Below are positions 49,370 through 63,694 of a stretch of DNA of 64,000 nucleotides, piece by piece. A program made the translations under genes and the position numbers. Position 1 is the first letter of the stretch. Each line of letters begins with the position of its first letter. The DNA is taken from the NCBI GenBank assembly GCA_963662155.1, contig OY759274.1, positions 37,432,965 through 37,496,964 on the forward strand, given 5' to 3'. The stretch comes from Lamellibrachia columna. Lineage: Eukaryota > Annelida > Polychaeta > Sabellida > Siboglinidae. The notes beneath the pieces are model-generated. The model was not told where the DNA came from and ran no database searches. It was given only the letters and a program-made list of their open reading frames with translations.

Positions 49370-51071
49370 CCTTCATACTTACCTCTACCCGTTTGGGTAC
49401 ATCATGTGGACGTCACGGAACGTCAGGTCGATGTCACGAAACACGCGGTGGTCTTAGACACGAAAGATATGAAGGACGTCACGAAACACCACGTAGTCGT
49501 CTTCAAGGAACTCTCGGCGGACGAGACAACATATTCGGGACTCTTCGTCGCGAAAGCTCCAGGAGCTGTGGAGTTATCTCCAACAAAACGTGAGTTGCAA
49601 TTCATCTCAATTTAAAAAATTTGGATGAATGTGTTACATCATTGGCACTCGGCCATTTACATGCAAGTGCGTTGACACCATCTCACCAGCTCCATGCGCG
49701 AAATATCCCATGAAAAATACGAGGAATAACACGTGTTATTGAAGCTAAAGCTAAAGTGGATGTAACTTCTGACGAGCTGTTGTGACGCCCCAAAATTGCA
49801 GCAACGGTTTGTGTGAGACAAACGGAAGGAACGAGCCGAGTTGTGTCTCGTTGTAACGTTTATGTACCATTACGAAGCCGATGCAAGTTCGTCGGTTTTG
49901 TTGTGTCGGGCCTTGTCGTAAGTTATCTGGCAGTGCTAGGAAACTCCTACGTGTGTGCTTCTGAGTCGCAAGAACGCACACCAGTTACGACCCGACAAAA
50001 CAAGACGCAACCCGACTCACAACAACAACAGTTCATTTGCGCTGCGTCGAGACGTAGCGTGTAGGCCGTGCTCTAGAATGACCAAAGGACAAACTACTCA
50101 CGAAGTATCCTAGATGATGTCTCTATCAGTACTCCGAATGACACGTCATGGTCACGGCGATCAAAACAAACACTGTGCAGAAAAAGTTGGGCCAGTTGGG
50201 GGGGGGGCTTTTGTACAATTAAAATACCTCCATTATCTGAACTTTCGACGATGAAATAACACAGGGCCTAAGCCAGTTTTGTAACATATAAAGATCGCTT
50301 TATGGGAATAATTAGCATACCTATACAGACCGGTCTTCATTGTTTTGTAAAATGGGGTTCGGGCGTCTATACAATCAGCCGGGGGATTTCTGGCATGATA
50401 TTTCTAAATTTTTCATCTTTTTCTAGCCGGCACTATCCGAAAAAGCTTCTAGAAGCTATTTCGTCGTTGCATAGATATAATAATCAATAGTTAAAATACA
50501 TTTACACTTTTGTGTGACTATTATAATATTAGAATGTCGTTTCTTGCAGGAGACATATGCTTGAACGTGCTGCTGAGCCTGGCTGTTTCCTTATTGATAG
50601 TCGTTCTTATGGCAGCTTGTGGTAAGCGTCTTGTGAAAGGCATGGACACAGAGGCTGAACAAAGAAGACGCCGGTGACTTTGCCAGATTAGAACTTTGTG
50701 CGTGCAATATGAGCAAATAGCATATCAGATTACTTTATTCAAAGCTACGCTTTTTGTAAAGTGACGCAAATAACACGCACGCACGCACACACACACATAC
50801 ACACACATTTACTTTCTATAATACTTCAGTGATTGCTAATGTACCAACTTTTTTTATTATATTGTTATTATTGTTATTAATTGTTAGTAACAGCTGGGTG
50901 GCGCCAACTGTCATTACCACCACGGCTAAAACAACGACTACATCACTAATAATGCGACTTCAACTGGATGTACTACCAGTAGTACAGCCGCACCAACAAC
51001 TACTGGTGCTACACAGCTTGCGGGAGGAGACACAATCATTGACAAATCAGAGGACGAAGAAATTTGCTTGA
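49370..51071 (+). pseudogene. Gene A: exons 3-5 of a paralogue of gene B, inverted
   Basis: Three segments match gene B exons 3-5 in sequence, order and splice signals. Exon 3 (49370-49589) is Val/Thr/Lys-rich (DVTERQVDVTKHAVV, VVVFKELSADE) and ends ACAAAAC|gtgagtt like gene B. Exon 4 (50550-50673) has a TM helix (LNVLLSLAVSLLIVVLMAAC) and ends CGCCG|gtgac. Exon 5 (50894-51071) starts TGGGTGGCGCCAACTG as in B. Within exon 5 the frame differs from B by one base after about 50935, giving an early TGA; the B-like frame (GGDTIID) reappears out of phase. No counterpart of exons 1-2 (signal peptide) is seen on this strand. The 932-bp transposon lies where they would be. I infer a non-functional or truncated copy. 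Confidence 0.55.
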
Positions 51072-51489
51072 CAAAGAAACACGACACAAAGGGAGCTCCC
51101 GGCCAGACGGCTTGCCTCCAGTTCGAGTTTATTATTACTACATTGTTGGTGTTATTACTTTTTATTGTAATCATTGTAGTTAATAAAAAGTGTACCCCAA
51201 CTGGTGCACAAGGCCTCCATAAATTGTCCACAATCTTCTTCTTGTGTAGTCACAGCCACAGTTAGGCCTTTGATGTCTCCTTGCAATCTCTCTAGCCACT
51301 TTGGTTCACCATCCGTCCAATGCTTGATGTTTTCAGTCCATCCCAGTTTTGTTCAACCCCTTCTGTTTTGTTCTGGTAGTTTTTCTTATATGCTGGTAAG
51401 CAGACCTGGAGCGGAAGTACTCGGTGTTCGTGTACTCGAGGACATTTGTGAAATACTCATACTCGTACTCATGTAACTTATGGGTCATG

Positions 51490-51683
51490 AGGACTAGTTG
51501 TTACAGTCGACGGCGCCTAGAAAACTTCACATATCTACCTAACTACAATATGGACTATCAATAGCATGGTATATTTTATTAACACGAATAATAAATGGTA
51601 TGTATGCATTGACAGAAATGATGCATCTAACATACTTTTCACAAAAAAAGTTGTTTTAACTGGAAATTCTAACAACTAGTCCA
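51490..51683. mobile_element. MITE of the GGGACTAGTTGTTACA family
   Basis: An element of about 195 bp with inverted ends ggactagttgttaca / aacaactagtcc, near-identical in its interior to the copy at 63499-63694 (cttcacatatctacctaact, acaatat). No ORF. A further end fragment (tgtaacaacttgcccctg) is at 49318-49352. Confidence 0.75.
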
Positions 51684-51724
51684 GGTCTCTAGTCACGGAT
51701 TGTCACTTCCACGGAAAAAAATGG

Positions 51725-52560
51725 GGTTTCACAAAACAACGGGCAGTTGAGTTTGGACCTCAGTGAGGGACTGATCCATCAACATCAAAACCCTGTTTTT
51801 CCCGGTTAACTGACTTTCGGTGACTAGGCTGCGCCTAACTACCACCCTATTACATCCATTATCGTGGCTTACACAAGCACAAGCGATGACAGGGATCTTA
51901 CACCCACAATGTAACATGGCTTTTCCCACTGAGCAAATGTGGCTAGGGAGTTCGTTCCCTAGGACAATCGCCAAATGTCCCACTACGGGTCTTACTTTCG
52001 ATTGCGGGGAATTTCTACTCACTAGGCCTACCGTACAAGTCCGCGCTATGTACCCAGGACAGTTACAGGTACGAAGGGCTGGAAAGAGAAGAAGAAAACT
52101 TGGGAGCCGGATACTTCCACTCCTCAAAATTACTAACCGGGAGTGGTGCCAGGATGGGGTTAGATCGAATTCGATCTCTAGGAATCTCCCTCTTTCAAAA
52201 AAAGGAATGGGCATCATTAAAGGTCTTTACCAACTGTAACAATTCCCCCTTTCCTTCAGGTTTATGTTCCCCAGGAAGATGCATAACTCTCTGAGACACA
52301 TAAATAAGAATTGTTCTTTCATCACAAGTTCTTTCAACCCCTCAAAAGTGTCACGGGTACGGGCAAATAATTGCGACATGGATTCGTTAGAATTTATCGT
52401 GCACGCGTAAAACGTACTGCTCCGGCCGTAGTGCCGCGCACAGCGTAGAGACGATTCAGCGCCCGGTCGTCGTTCAGGCGTACCGCTATTGTTGTCGCTA
52501 CCCGTCTTTCTTCGCAACAGTGTCGTCTCACTAGTGGCGTTTTGACATCGCCTCGCCAGT
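51725..52560 (-). mobile_element. Ty3/gypsy gag-protease fragment, degenerate
   Basis: On the minus strand the 52227-52517 frame contains MSQLFARTRDTFEGLKELVM and then KEQFLFMCLRELCIFLG, the capsid-like gag signature of animal gypsy elements. The next frame (51729-52217) contains a zinc-knuckle remnant (CNCPGYIARTC) and a pre-protease segment (SLVTESQLTGKNRVLMLM). Frames are broken and pol is absent. It occupies the place between copy C exons 1-2 and gene A exons 3-5. A 99-codon ORF upstream (52791-53090) is unassigned. Confidence 0.65.
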
Positions 52561-53221
52561 TCGACATGCGCTGCTCATGTCGGCTGTGTTTTCAGTAAAT
52601 TTCTCACGTTTCACACGCTACTTCTTAACTTTAGGGGAGCCTAGACACTTCTACCTCCTCGCTTAAAGTTATACCTTACACGTGGTTGACCCACAGGTGT
52701 CCTTTCGTTTGACACCCGGACGTCCACGCTGGGTAATACGACCCTTCTGTGTCCACTGTGCTTTCACCCCGATTTGCTCGCCGAGATACCTCACACGTGT
52801 ATCCAGTCTCTTTTTATACTCCTTGTTTCTGAGATAACACATGACACTAGTTCATCAGTCACCGTCTCCTGGCCTAGTCCATTATTAAACCACTCCTTAA
52901 ATATTAGTGGAAATAACCTAAAACACCCCCAAATCGGGTAATACTCCGGTCCTTGCCTACTTAATATGTACCATTCTCTAAGATAAACAAACCCACGCCG
53001 CCCACGCCATAGACACGGACAAGGGTATGCTTGAGCAAACAAATTGCGTAACATTGGTCGGCTCCAACAAAGGTTGATGCATTGATTCATACTTGAAAGG
53101 TTTAACTAATAGATACAGAAACCGGAAATAGTATTCTAGAAAAAAATTGCAGAAATGCTACATCTCCCCTGCACATATGTCCGGTAATCATATTATGCTG
53201 AAAGGTCATGAACAGATGTTG

Positions 53222-53900
53222 TTCAGGTTATGTATATGGCCATGTGAACCACCATTGGCGGAGTCTAAGGCATGTTATTTGATCGTGTTCACTATGAGTC
53301 AGAAATATCAATAATCAAGTAGTATGACGTCATGTCGTGGCAACGTGCGTTGCATGTGCATGCGTGAACGCAAGAATACTCTCTGCCAGTGGCGCATTTG
53401 GGGGAGGAACGTTGCATTTCGTGAATAACCTGTTGCGCCACTACACGGCAGTATGACAACCCAATTGGTAACTAAGCTTAACCCCCCCCCCCCATCTCTC
53501 CCCTTTCCGATATCCTAATTTATAGTAAATATCCCACTGCCCTCTGTGTTTATATAAAATGCAATAGAAACAATGATTTTGTCAAGTAATTACTTTTACG
53601 TTAACGTAATATAAACGCCGTGATCATACTGACCCTGCCTCAATGCTTGCCTACTCTATGTCTGAGCTACAAATAATTATATTCAGCATTTTCCCGTTTT
53701 CTTTTTATTTTATTTTATCAAAGAAATATTACATTATATGACCTATTAGAGCATTGTAAAAATGCCTACGAACCGGTTAATAAAGTGCTTGATGCAGCTA
53801 AAACTGTAAGGAGCATCATTGCAGCCACGGCTCAAATTCGTGAAGTATTGATGAAGTGTGACGTCAATTGTTTATTGCTAAACACGTGACGGTTGTCATG
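53222..53900 (-). pseudogene. Copy C: decayed exons 1-2 of the gene B family
   Basis: This segment is a direct repeat of 56435-57190. On the minus strand, 53819-53774 matches gene B exon 1 (MMLLTVLAASSTLLTG). The base triplet aligned with gene B's start is GTG, an internal ATG ATG is available, and the donor has changed to gttcgt. The exon 2 counterpart (53291-53242) keeps its length and ends but contains an in-frame TAA, and its donor GT has become GG. No exons 3-5 follow on this strand. It is a pseudogene fragment. Confidence 0.65.
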
Positions 53901-54137
53901 CGTTTTTTATACGATTGTTCCAAATTACATAAAACGTTCGAAGACTAGAACTGTATTACGTCGCTATTTCGAGAGTTGGATTCCAAGAAGCCATCAATAT
54001 ATCGACTGGCAGCACCACTTACCAATTCATAGATGGCTATTTCTGTGATAATGTTGTGAAACCTAACATTTTGTAAATATTGTTTTCATGATAGTTAGTT
54101 AGTTACGAACTACCAAATTACCTCGTTCGGAGGATGG
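53901..54137. other. No gene recognised
   Basis: Short intergenic stretch between copy C and the 38-bp array; nothing supported. Confidence 0.5.
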
Positions 54138-54522
54138 GTATGCTCGCATTACTAATAATAGTTAGAAGAAGAAAAATATGCTCGTATTACTAATAATAGT
54201 TAGAAGAAGAAAAATATGTTCGTATTACTAATAATAGTTAGAAGAAGAAAAATATGCTCGTATTACTAATAATAGTTAGAAGAAGAAAAATATGCTCGTA
54301 TTACTAATAATAGTTAGAAGAAGAAAAATATGCTCGTATTACTAATAATAGTTAGAAGAAGAAAAATATGCTCGTATTACTAATAATAGTTAGAAGAAGA
54401 AAAATATGCTCGTATTACTAATAACAGTTAGAAGAAGAAAAATATGCTCGTATTACTAATAATAGTTAGAAGAAGAAAAATATGCTCGTATTACTAATAA
54501 TAGTTAGAAGAAGAAAAATAAG
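54138..54522. repeat. 38-bp tandem repeat, about ten copies
   Basis: Ten nearly identical head-to-tail copies of atgctcgtattactaataat + agttagaagaagaaaaat (38 bp). Copies differ at only one or two positions, so the array is recent and probably length-polymorphic. It lies just downstream of the 3' end of gene B. Confidence 0.95.
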
Positions 54523-54841
54523 GAAACGTCTATCGCGCCTAAATAAGCGGAAGCCCGAGCTCAGAGGTGCAGCAAAACAAATCTCAAAAGCATTATGCAA
54601 TGCTAAAGTTGTCAACGCTTGGATGCGTGCGTGCGTGCATGCGTGCGTGCGTGCGTGCGTAGGTGCGTGTCGACTATCAGCGAAAATATGAACTTGTCAA
54701 CGAAACTACACAACCAGAACGATGATAACACACTAATTTAATACATCCATAAATATCCTTGTGCTATAGAGCATATCATTGTATACCCTATAACGAATGT
54801 GGTTAACATGAAGAAATAATAACAATGTAGTAAGAATGAAC

Positions 54842-57106
<2,265 letters not shown>

Positions 57107-57594
57107 GATATCAAATTCGCGCAGAATTGAAATGTGACGTCAACTGATTATTGCTGACACGTGACGGTTGCTTGATGTATTGATGACATCGGTGGTATTC
57201 AGATATGGTATAATTATATTAGTTGATTGGCTAGTTTAATGACTAATAATATAATTAAAATATAAACCAATTAAATTAATAATAAAAAAAATAATAATAA
57301 CACAACTTCTTTTGGCGCCTAAATCCTTGATAACCAAGAGTACGAAAGACGCCATTTTGCATGCACTATGATTTGTTTCCTCTGTTGGATAGGTGGCCTC
57401 TTGGCGTGACATTTCTCCAAAGTAACACTTGAAGCGTTGTACAGCTCGCGAGAGATATGTTCATACAGTCTAGAGTATTAGGCCTATATAGTAGTAGCAG
57501 GCGCAGTATGCCTGTCTAATTAGCCTCCCCTATATGCTGTGTCAGCCAAGGCTGATGTGAATGAAGACAAGGAAGAGGATTACATAGCTTAGTA

Positions 57595-59420
57595 TTGTTG
57601 TTTCCCACTACGTTTCTCAACACTACAGCAAACCACGTCGTTCACCAACTGCTACTAAATGGACGTACGCCAAACAGACAACCCAACGCACGTCTTGATC
57701 AAAAACGATACCCCAATGACCCGGGGTTTACAAGACCCTTCAATGAAACTGAAATCGAAGCTGGTATCAGCGAATTGAAGAACGGCAAGGCAACAACTCT
57801 AGATGACATCCAAACAGAACTCATGAAACATTTCGGGCCGAAAGCCAAGGATTGGCTAATACATTTTTTTTTCAACAACTGCGTCAATAGCAACAAAAAC
57901 CAAAGTTCTTGCGGAAAGCAATGGTAGTGGCACTCCTGAAACCAGGGAAAGACCCATCCGAGGCGGAGAGCATCTCCCTGCTGTGCCACACTTACAAGCT
58001 GTTTGAGCGACTGTTTTTAAACCGGCTCGCCGAACACGTTGACAGCAAAATCATCCCAGAGCAGGCTGGATTCCGTCCAGGAAAAATCGTGCACGGGCCA
58101 GCTACTCCACCTGACCGAACACATCGAAGACGACTTTGAAAGAGAACTAATCAACGGAGCTGTCGGCAGCATACGACATCGTCAACCACCGACACCTCTT
58201 CGCCAAAGTCCTAGAGATGGTTGGCGACCTCCATCTAACCAACCTAGTATGCAACATGCTTGAAAACCGACGATTGTTCGTAGTACTGGATGGAAAAAAG
58301 AGCAGATGGCGAAGACTACGAAACGGGTTACCTCAGGGAAGGGTATTGGCACCAATGTTGTTGAACATATACACAAATGAACAACCTATCCGCCTCGAAA
58401 CTCGCAGCTTCATTTATGCTGATGACTCGTGTATAACATCCCAGGGCAAAGACTTTGACAACATCGTAGCAACACATACATCAGCGCTAGGAACCATGAC
58501 AACATACTACAATCTGAATCAACTACGCGCAAACATATCCAAGACCCAGGTGTGCGCTTTCCATCTGAGGAACAGAGACGTTAAGCGCGAACTAAACGTT
58601 ACCTGGAACGGTACCGGACTGGACAACACATCAACACCAGTGTACCTTGTACCATACAAAACACACATATGTAACACCAAACAGAAGGGGAATACACACA
58701 TCATCCGCAAACTTGCCAACTCTAAATGGGGAAGCAGAGCATCGATTCTAAGATACAGCAGCCTTGCCCTTTGCTATTCTGCTGCCGAATACGCATGTGC
58801 TGTACGGGCAAGATCAGCACATGCAAACAAGCTTAACTCTGCCCTTCATGACTGCTGCCGCATCATAACGGGCTGTCTGAAACCTAGCAACATAGACAGC
58901 CTACACATGCTGGCTGGCATAGCTCCACCGGACATCAGGCGGACTGCTGCTACTCGCACAGAAAGATCAACACAAGCGGCAGACACAAAACACCAACTAT
59001 ACAACCACATATCTGGTATGAGCCGATTAAAGTCACGGAAAGGTTTCCTGAACTTCACAAAACCGCTGAACTTATCGCCCAGCAGCACCGGGCTGGAAAT
59101 GTGGGAAACACGACTGCAAGAAACATCAACAGTCGTCAAAATTGGATTGCAACCAGATGAATCCCCACCAGCAGGGTCTGACCAACCATGGTTCTGCTGG
59201 CGTTTACTCCACCGGCTACGTACAGAAGTCGGCCGAGCAAAGACCAACATATGAGGAGACGTGTGAAACCGTGTGAAAGTGTGACTGCGGAGAAGAACAG
59301 ACAATGCCCCACCTCCTCTGCTGCCGGCTGCTGGACGATACTTGTACACCGGAACACCTGGCCACTGCCATGGACCGGGGGCGAAGACATGGGCAATAAA
59401 GTGGCAACACCTGTGTGAGG
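57595..59420 (+). mobile_element. Jockey-like LINE ORF2, 5'-truncated and degenerate
   Basis: Frames in order: a pre-RT segment (IEAGISELKNGKATTLDDIQ, 57595-57927), VVALLKPGKDPSEAESISLL and GFRPGK (57909-58139), then the long ORF 58217-59254 with NGLPQGRVLAPMLLNIYTNE and the catalytic box FIYADDSCIT. A C-terminal zinc-knuckle region (CDCGEEQTMPHLLCC, near 59280-59340) follows in another frame. Around 58160-58170 the segment that should hold motif A is lost: the sequence jumps to SAAYDIVNHRHLF with a frame change and without the preceding catalytic Asp. The endonuclease is absent. Inactive. Confidence 0.85.
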
Positions 59421-59548
59421 AACACGAAAAGAAAAAGAACCACGTTTCTGACACATAACGAATATTGTTTGTTGTATGTCTTACACGTATAAATGAACAT
59501 ATTTTTTATAGTTTACTAGAAACGCTTATTATATAATCGTGTAAAATG

Positions 59549-60085
59549 TTACGAGACTAAATAGAATATACATTGATTGTATTTCATTCTACCAGGTAGA
59601 GCCACAGTCCTCGATTGATTATGATACGAAATTACACACAAGACGTCATCACTGCAGGCAACATTCGCCAGGCTGGGTGGATTGCGATTCTTTTGTGGTC
59701 TTAGTATGTGGCGATCGTCAAACAGTGAATATTGCTTTTCCTTCTTCCCTAACAATTTAAGTTTACGCCGGCGATCGTCTCGTTTACGGCATCATTTTTT
59801 CGCCGCCGCCATCGTCGTTGCGTCCGTCGGCTCGTCTCTGTTCAACTTCGACGGTGGCCGATCTCGGATATCTACATCACTCGCTGCTGTTAACTCATCT
59901 TCTTTGAATGATGCGCTGGCGCCTTGAAGAAACGGCGTGTCTTCAGAAGAACGGTTTTGCCCGTCGCCTGAGCTTGGAGATTTTTCACATATCAATTCCT
60001 TTGACGATTTGGTTTGGTTTGGTGTTGTACGTAATTCTTCTGTCGAATCGGAAGCTTCGTCTGAGAATTGCTGCTCTTGGTCCAA
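59549..60085 (-). CDS. Unrecognised ORF interrupted by one in-frame TGA
   Basis: On the minus strand, one frame is open from 60085 to 59549 (179 codons) apart from a single TGA at 59792-59794. The first part is acidic, Ser/Thr-rich and probably disordered (SDEASDSTEELRTTPN). After the TGA it is basic (CRKRDDRRRKLKLLGKKEKQ) and then carries SLFDDRHILRPQKNRN. There is no ATG at the beginning (first codon TTG), so it would be an internal exon or a decayed ORF. No family was recognised. Confidence 0.35.
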
Positions 60086-60126
60086 GTTAGGGCCGGCGAT
60101 TCAGCACAAAGCAGGCTTGTTAACAA

Positions 60127-60300
60127 ATGCGTATCAACGCATTTGAATGCAAATGCAACTGTTTCACTTTATTCAAATGGAAATGCGAATGCAAATGCTA
60201 TTTTCCAGGAACGCATTCAAATGTAAATGTTTTGGGGTCGCATTCAAATGCAAATGCAAATGTTTTGGTTATACATTTGCAAATGCATTTCAAATGTTTG
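60127..60300. repeat. AAATGC-rich repeat, related to 42168-42662
   Basis: Dense aaatgcaaatg/attcaaatg words, including aatgttttggggtcgcattc, which matches aatgtttaggggtcgcattc at 42198-42217. Probably an end of the same element family. Confidence 0.6.
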
Positions 60301-61300
60301 CCTTTATATTAACGTTGTTTTATTTGGAGAAAAAACAATGTATTTATGCAAACACATTATTAATTTATTTAATAAATACAGTAGTACATTATTGTAACCA
60401 CTAAGTACCACTACATACCAGTCACACTACATGAACATGTCTGTAGAGTCATACACTGAGTCACACAGTTCCAGGCCTGCAGAAGTGGTGGAAATGGGAG
60501 GGAGGAATAGACAATTGACAGTTTCTGGGAACCATGGCATGGAATGAAAGGCTAATCATCCAGGTAGGCCAGAACGGAAGGGGAACCCAAGACAATAGCG
60601 TGTCCACTGGTGTTGTCACTGAGAAGATAACCTGGTGGATAATTACAGCTACCACTAATCACTATCTCTGGCTGTAAATATAATTACTATAGATTATCGA
60701 CCAGGAATGTATTCAAATATTTACAATACTTTTAAAGGTATTGCACCCATCCCTGATGGTTGCGCAACCAGAAAAATTCAAATCCGTTGGCGTTCAAATA
60801 AATCCACCAGGGGCGATCGCAAAACTTCAGCACTGATAGACGAGGACGACACGTAGCAACAATACAGACAGTAGGCCCACCTTCACTCGCCACTGACACT
60901 TCGCATTGCCTGCCTCCGAGTAACGGCAAGTCGCGTTGTTCTTGCAAGGATTGTCGCATACGTAACTTACTGCAACATTCAAGAAGAATCAAAATTAGGC
61001 TGCTTTATTAACATGATATGCTTTCACGCGCATAAATTCTTCGGGCAGCTGCAATCTCTGCCAAACTGTGTTTTACCAAACTGCCTAGATTATTACGTAG
61101 CTGATTAGTCGCTTTAAACAAGGTATTATATGATTTGACAAAAAAGCTACCGAAGGTCGGTGACAACAATTAAAGTGGACAGTTTTTATTAAAACTGAAT
61201 ACTCACTTTGCTCACAGTGCGGAATTGCATGATTGACTTTTGGCACTGGTTTTAATGGAAGTAATACTGTACCGTACTCATTAACAATATCCATGACTGT
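60301..61300. other. No gene recognised
   Basis: Several minus-strand ORFs of 64-86 codons without recognisable content. Confidence 0.5.
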
Positions 61301-61800
61301 TAGGGCCCGTTCACAACTGTCGGTACTTACCTATTCGTGCAGGGCGTACCAATTCTCCTACCCCCCTCCTCGAATTAGTACTTTTAAATGTTGAACGTTT
61401 TCCAGATTGAAAAATATATCGAGGTAACAATATTATGACACCGTGCATAAAAAAATAGAACTTACAACAATAACAAGCAGGATGTATATTTTACGAACAG
61501 TAATATCCAATAATTACGTTAACGCTTTGTGTTTTTCTAGCAACTCCACGGGAGAATTGAGAATTGTTTTCAACGAAGATTTCCAAGACGTCAGCTCCGC
61601 GACGAGTGACAGGTTGCGCTATTTAAAAAAATTGAGGTTCTTAACAGTTCACCGCGCGGTACTGCATGACACAAAGGTGGTCATATTTCTCATGCGACCG
61701 ACACTAAAACAATTTCTACGTGGATCTTGACCCCTTCCCCTTTAGTATGCTTTGTACTAACATATAAATGTCAACAATTATGAACGGCCCCTTACGAAGA
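61301..61800. mobile_element. MITE, GGGCCCGTTCACAA family (best copy)
   Basis: The left end gggcccgttcacaa (from 61303) and right end ttatgaacggccc (to 61800) are inverted. TTA or a similar trinucleotide flanks both sides. The interior matches the copy at 39806-40131. An ORF at 61443-61730 is not recognised as a transposase. Confidence 0.65.
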
Positions 61801-61866
61801 CAATGTATTAACACGATTTCGTTTTGATCCTTACGTGTGTCGAAAATAGATGGCCTGAACTTCATC

Positions 61867-62375
61867 TCAACGTAGTTGAGCTGCGAACTGGCCAGCGCAT
61901 GTAGGGGTGCGGTTGAATTGGGCAAACAGAAGGGGACCCGTGCATGTACCATTCGTCTCCATCCACCCTGCGGTCTGTTGGGCGCACCACATAGCTGTCG
62001 TGTCTTCGTCCGGGGTGTAGAACTGGCAGTCGCTGCACAAATCGTCGCCTGGCAACCCGACAAGACGTCTTGCGTGCCAGTTGGTGATGCACGCACGCAC
62101 GCACTCACGCACGCATGCACGCACACTGATCGAAATTCTCACACTTTAGATTGGAGTAACTACGCAGTTGTCCTCACCTGTAGTGCTCTTGAACGGCACG
62201 TAAGCCCGGTAGCGCAGACGGTAGTAGTCTGACTCCGGTCCGAATTCCACGTCACTGTACGTCACGTGGGCCGGTGGGAGATTGGCCGCCCCCTCATCGA
62301 TCCGCAGTTCCGACTGGTTCGACACAAGCAACTCGCTGTGGGCATCGACGACCAACGTTACCAGTTCTTTACTTC
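61867..62375 (-). pseudogene. Fibrinogen-related domain (FReD) fragment, two exons, frame disrupted
   Basis: Minus-strand exon 62375-62178 (198 nt, phase 1 to 1) reads LVSNQSELRID ... VTYSDVEFGPESDYYRLRYR and ends STTG|gtgagg. The next exon begins at 62048 after ttgccag, restoring TTGDDL, and continues CQFYTPDEDTTAMWCAQQ. This is the order of a fibrinogen C-terminal globe (ELRVDL...YRL...GDSL...). The typical C-terminal EMKFRP occurs just past the TGA at 61867-61869 but in another frame. Either a frameshift has broken the gene or an exon junction was missed. FReD proteins are secreted lectins or adhesion proteins. Upstream exons are not seen. Confidence 0.5.
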
Positions 62376-63100
62376 CTTTCACAATAAATAGTTATACCAT
62401 TCTGTTTTAAGTAGGTTAGACTCATTATTTCCACGCAATTCGACTTGAATCATCATTACGTTCAAGACGAAGGCACTTCTGTAATTGTATCTACTATTCG
62501 AAAGGATACGGTTCGAGTCCACCTGTTTCGTTTGAGTCCACCAATTTTGTTCAGTGCACTTTGTTTGTGCCTTTCCGGTGAGACACTAAAAGTCCCTTCT
62601 ACCCGGAGTCTATGCCAGGGAAAGTGAAAAATCCCACACATGGAGTAAATGAAAAAAATAAAAAACCCTAACACGCACTGCATCAACTATATAGTATAAG
62701 GGGTTATGCCAAGTAGAAGTTAAACTGAAAAAAAGGATTTGTTATAGACAACGTGCGTTCTACTGCAAAAATTGTGTTTGGGGCAAGTTGTTAAAATTGT
62801 ATTGGTGCAAGTTGTTACACGTTCTGACGGCTCGCACCGAAGGCTCAGCCAGCGAGTTGTGTGCTGACAATGACTAAAAACATTAAACTTATTTAACCAC
62901 GACGTGTGAACGCTTTATTTCACTTGTGAAACCTAGCGTACTGGTTTATAACCAGCACTGCTAATGGTAGCAGCGTCAAACAAATGGCATAGCCCTATTT
63001 GAACAATTAATAAATATTGTATGATTTATTGAAATGTGGATGTTTTCACGCGTGTGCATGAGTTCGTACGTGCGTGTGTCATTTAATGAAGTATAAGTCG
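62376..63100. other. No gene recognised; MITE end fragments
   Basis: Contains ggggcaagttgttaaaattg (62781) and gtgcaagttgttacacg (62806), resembling ends of the GGGACTAGTTGTTACA repeat family. No coding content. Confidence 0.45.
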
Positions 63101-63101
63101 C

Positions 63102-63222
<121 letters not shown>

Positions 63223-63498
63223 TTTTCATTCGCTATTTCCTACTCCATTCAATAATTTATATTCCATTGACAATTGTTTGTTGTGTAAAAATCCGGGGAA
63301 TGAGTCCCCTTTGGTAACTAAAAATTAAAAACTTAGTATAATATAAATATGTGAACACTTATATTGTTATGCACACTGTGTATAAGATGTATAATCCAAT
63401 TAATGTAATAACATGTACGAGTGACACTTGCTTTGCAAACCACACGTTCGTTGCTGTAGCAACGTGCCCCGTATGATGTAACAACTTGTCCCGCTTAC

Positions 63499-63694
63499 GG
63501 GACTAGTTGTTACAATCGACCGCGCCTGTTAAACTTCACATATCTACCTAACTACAATATAGAATATCAATGGTATGGTACATTTTATTAACACGAATAA
63601 TACATTTAATGTGTGCGTTGACAGAAATAATGCATCTAACATACTTTTCACACAAAAAAGTGACTTTAACTGAAAATTGTAACAACTAGCCCCG
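63499..63694. mobile_element. MITE of the GGGACTAGTTGTTACA family
   Basis: Ends gggactagttgttaca and tgtaacaactagcccc are near-perfect inverted repeats. The interior is nearly identical to the copy at 51490-51683. Another end-like word (gtaacaacttgtcccg) directly precedes it at 63479-63494. Confidence 0.8.

Noticed and set aside
62500..62530. ggttcgagtcc, a tRNA B-box-like word
   Set aside because: No A box or cloverleaf arms around it.
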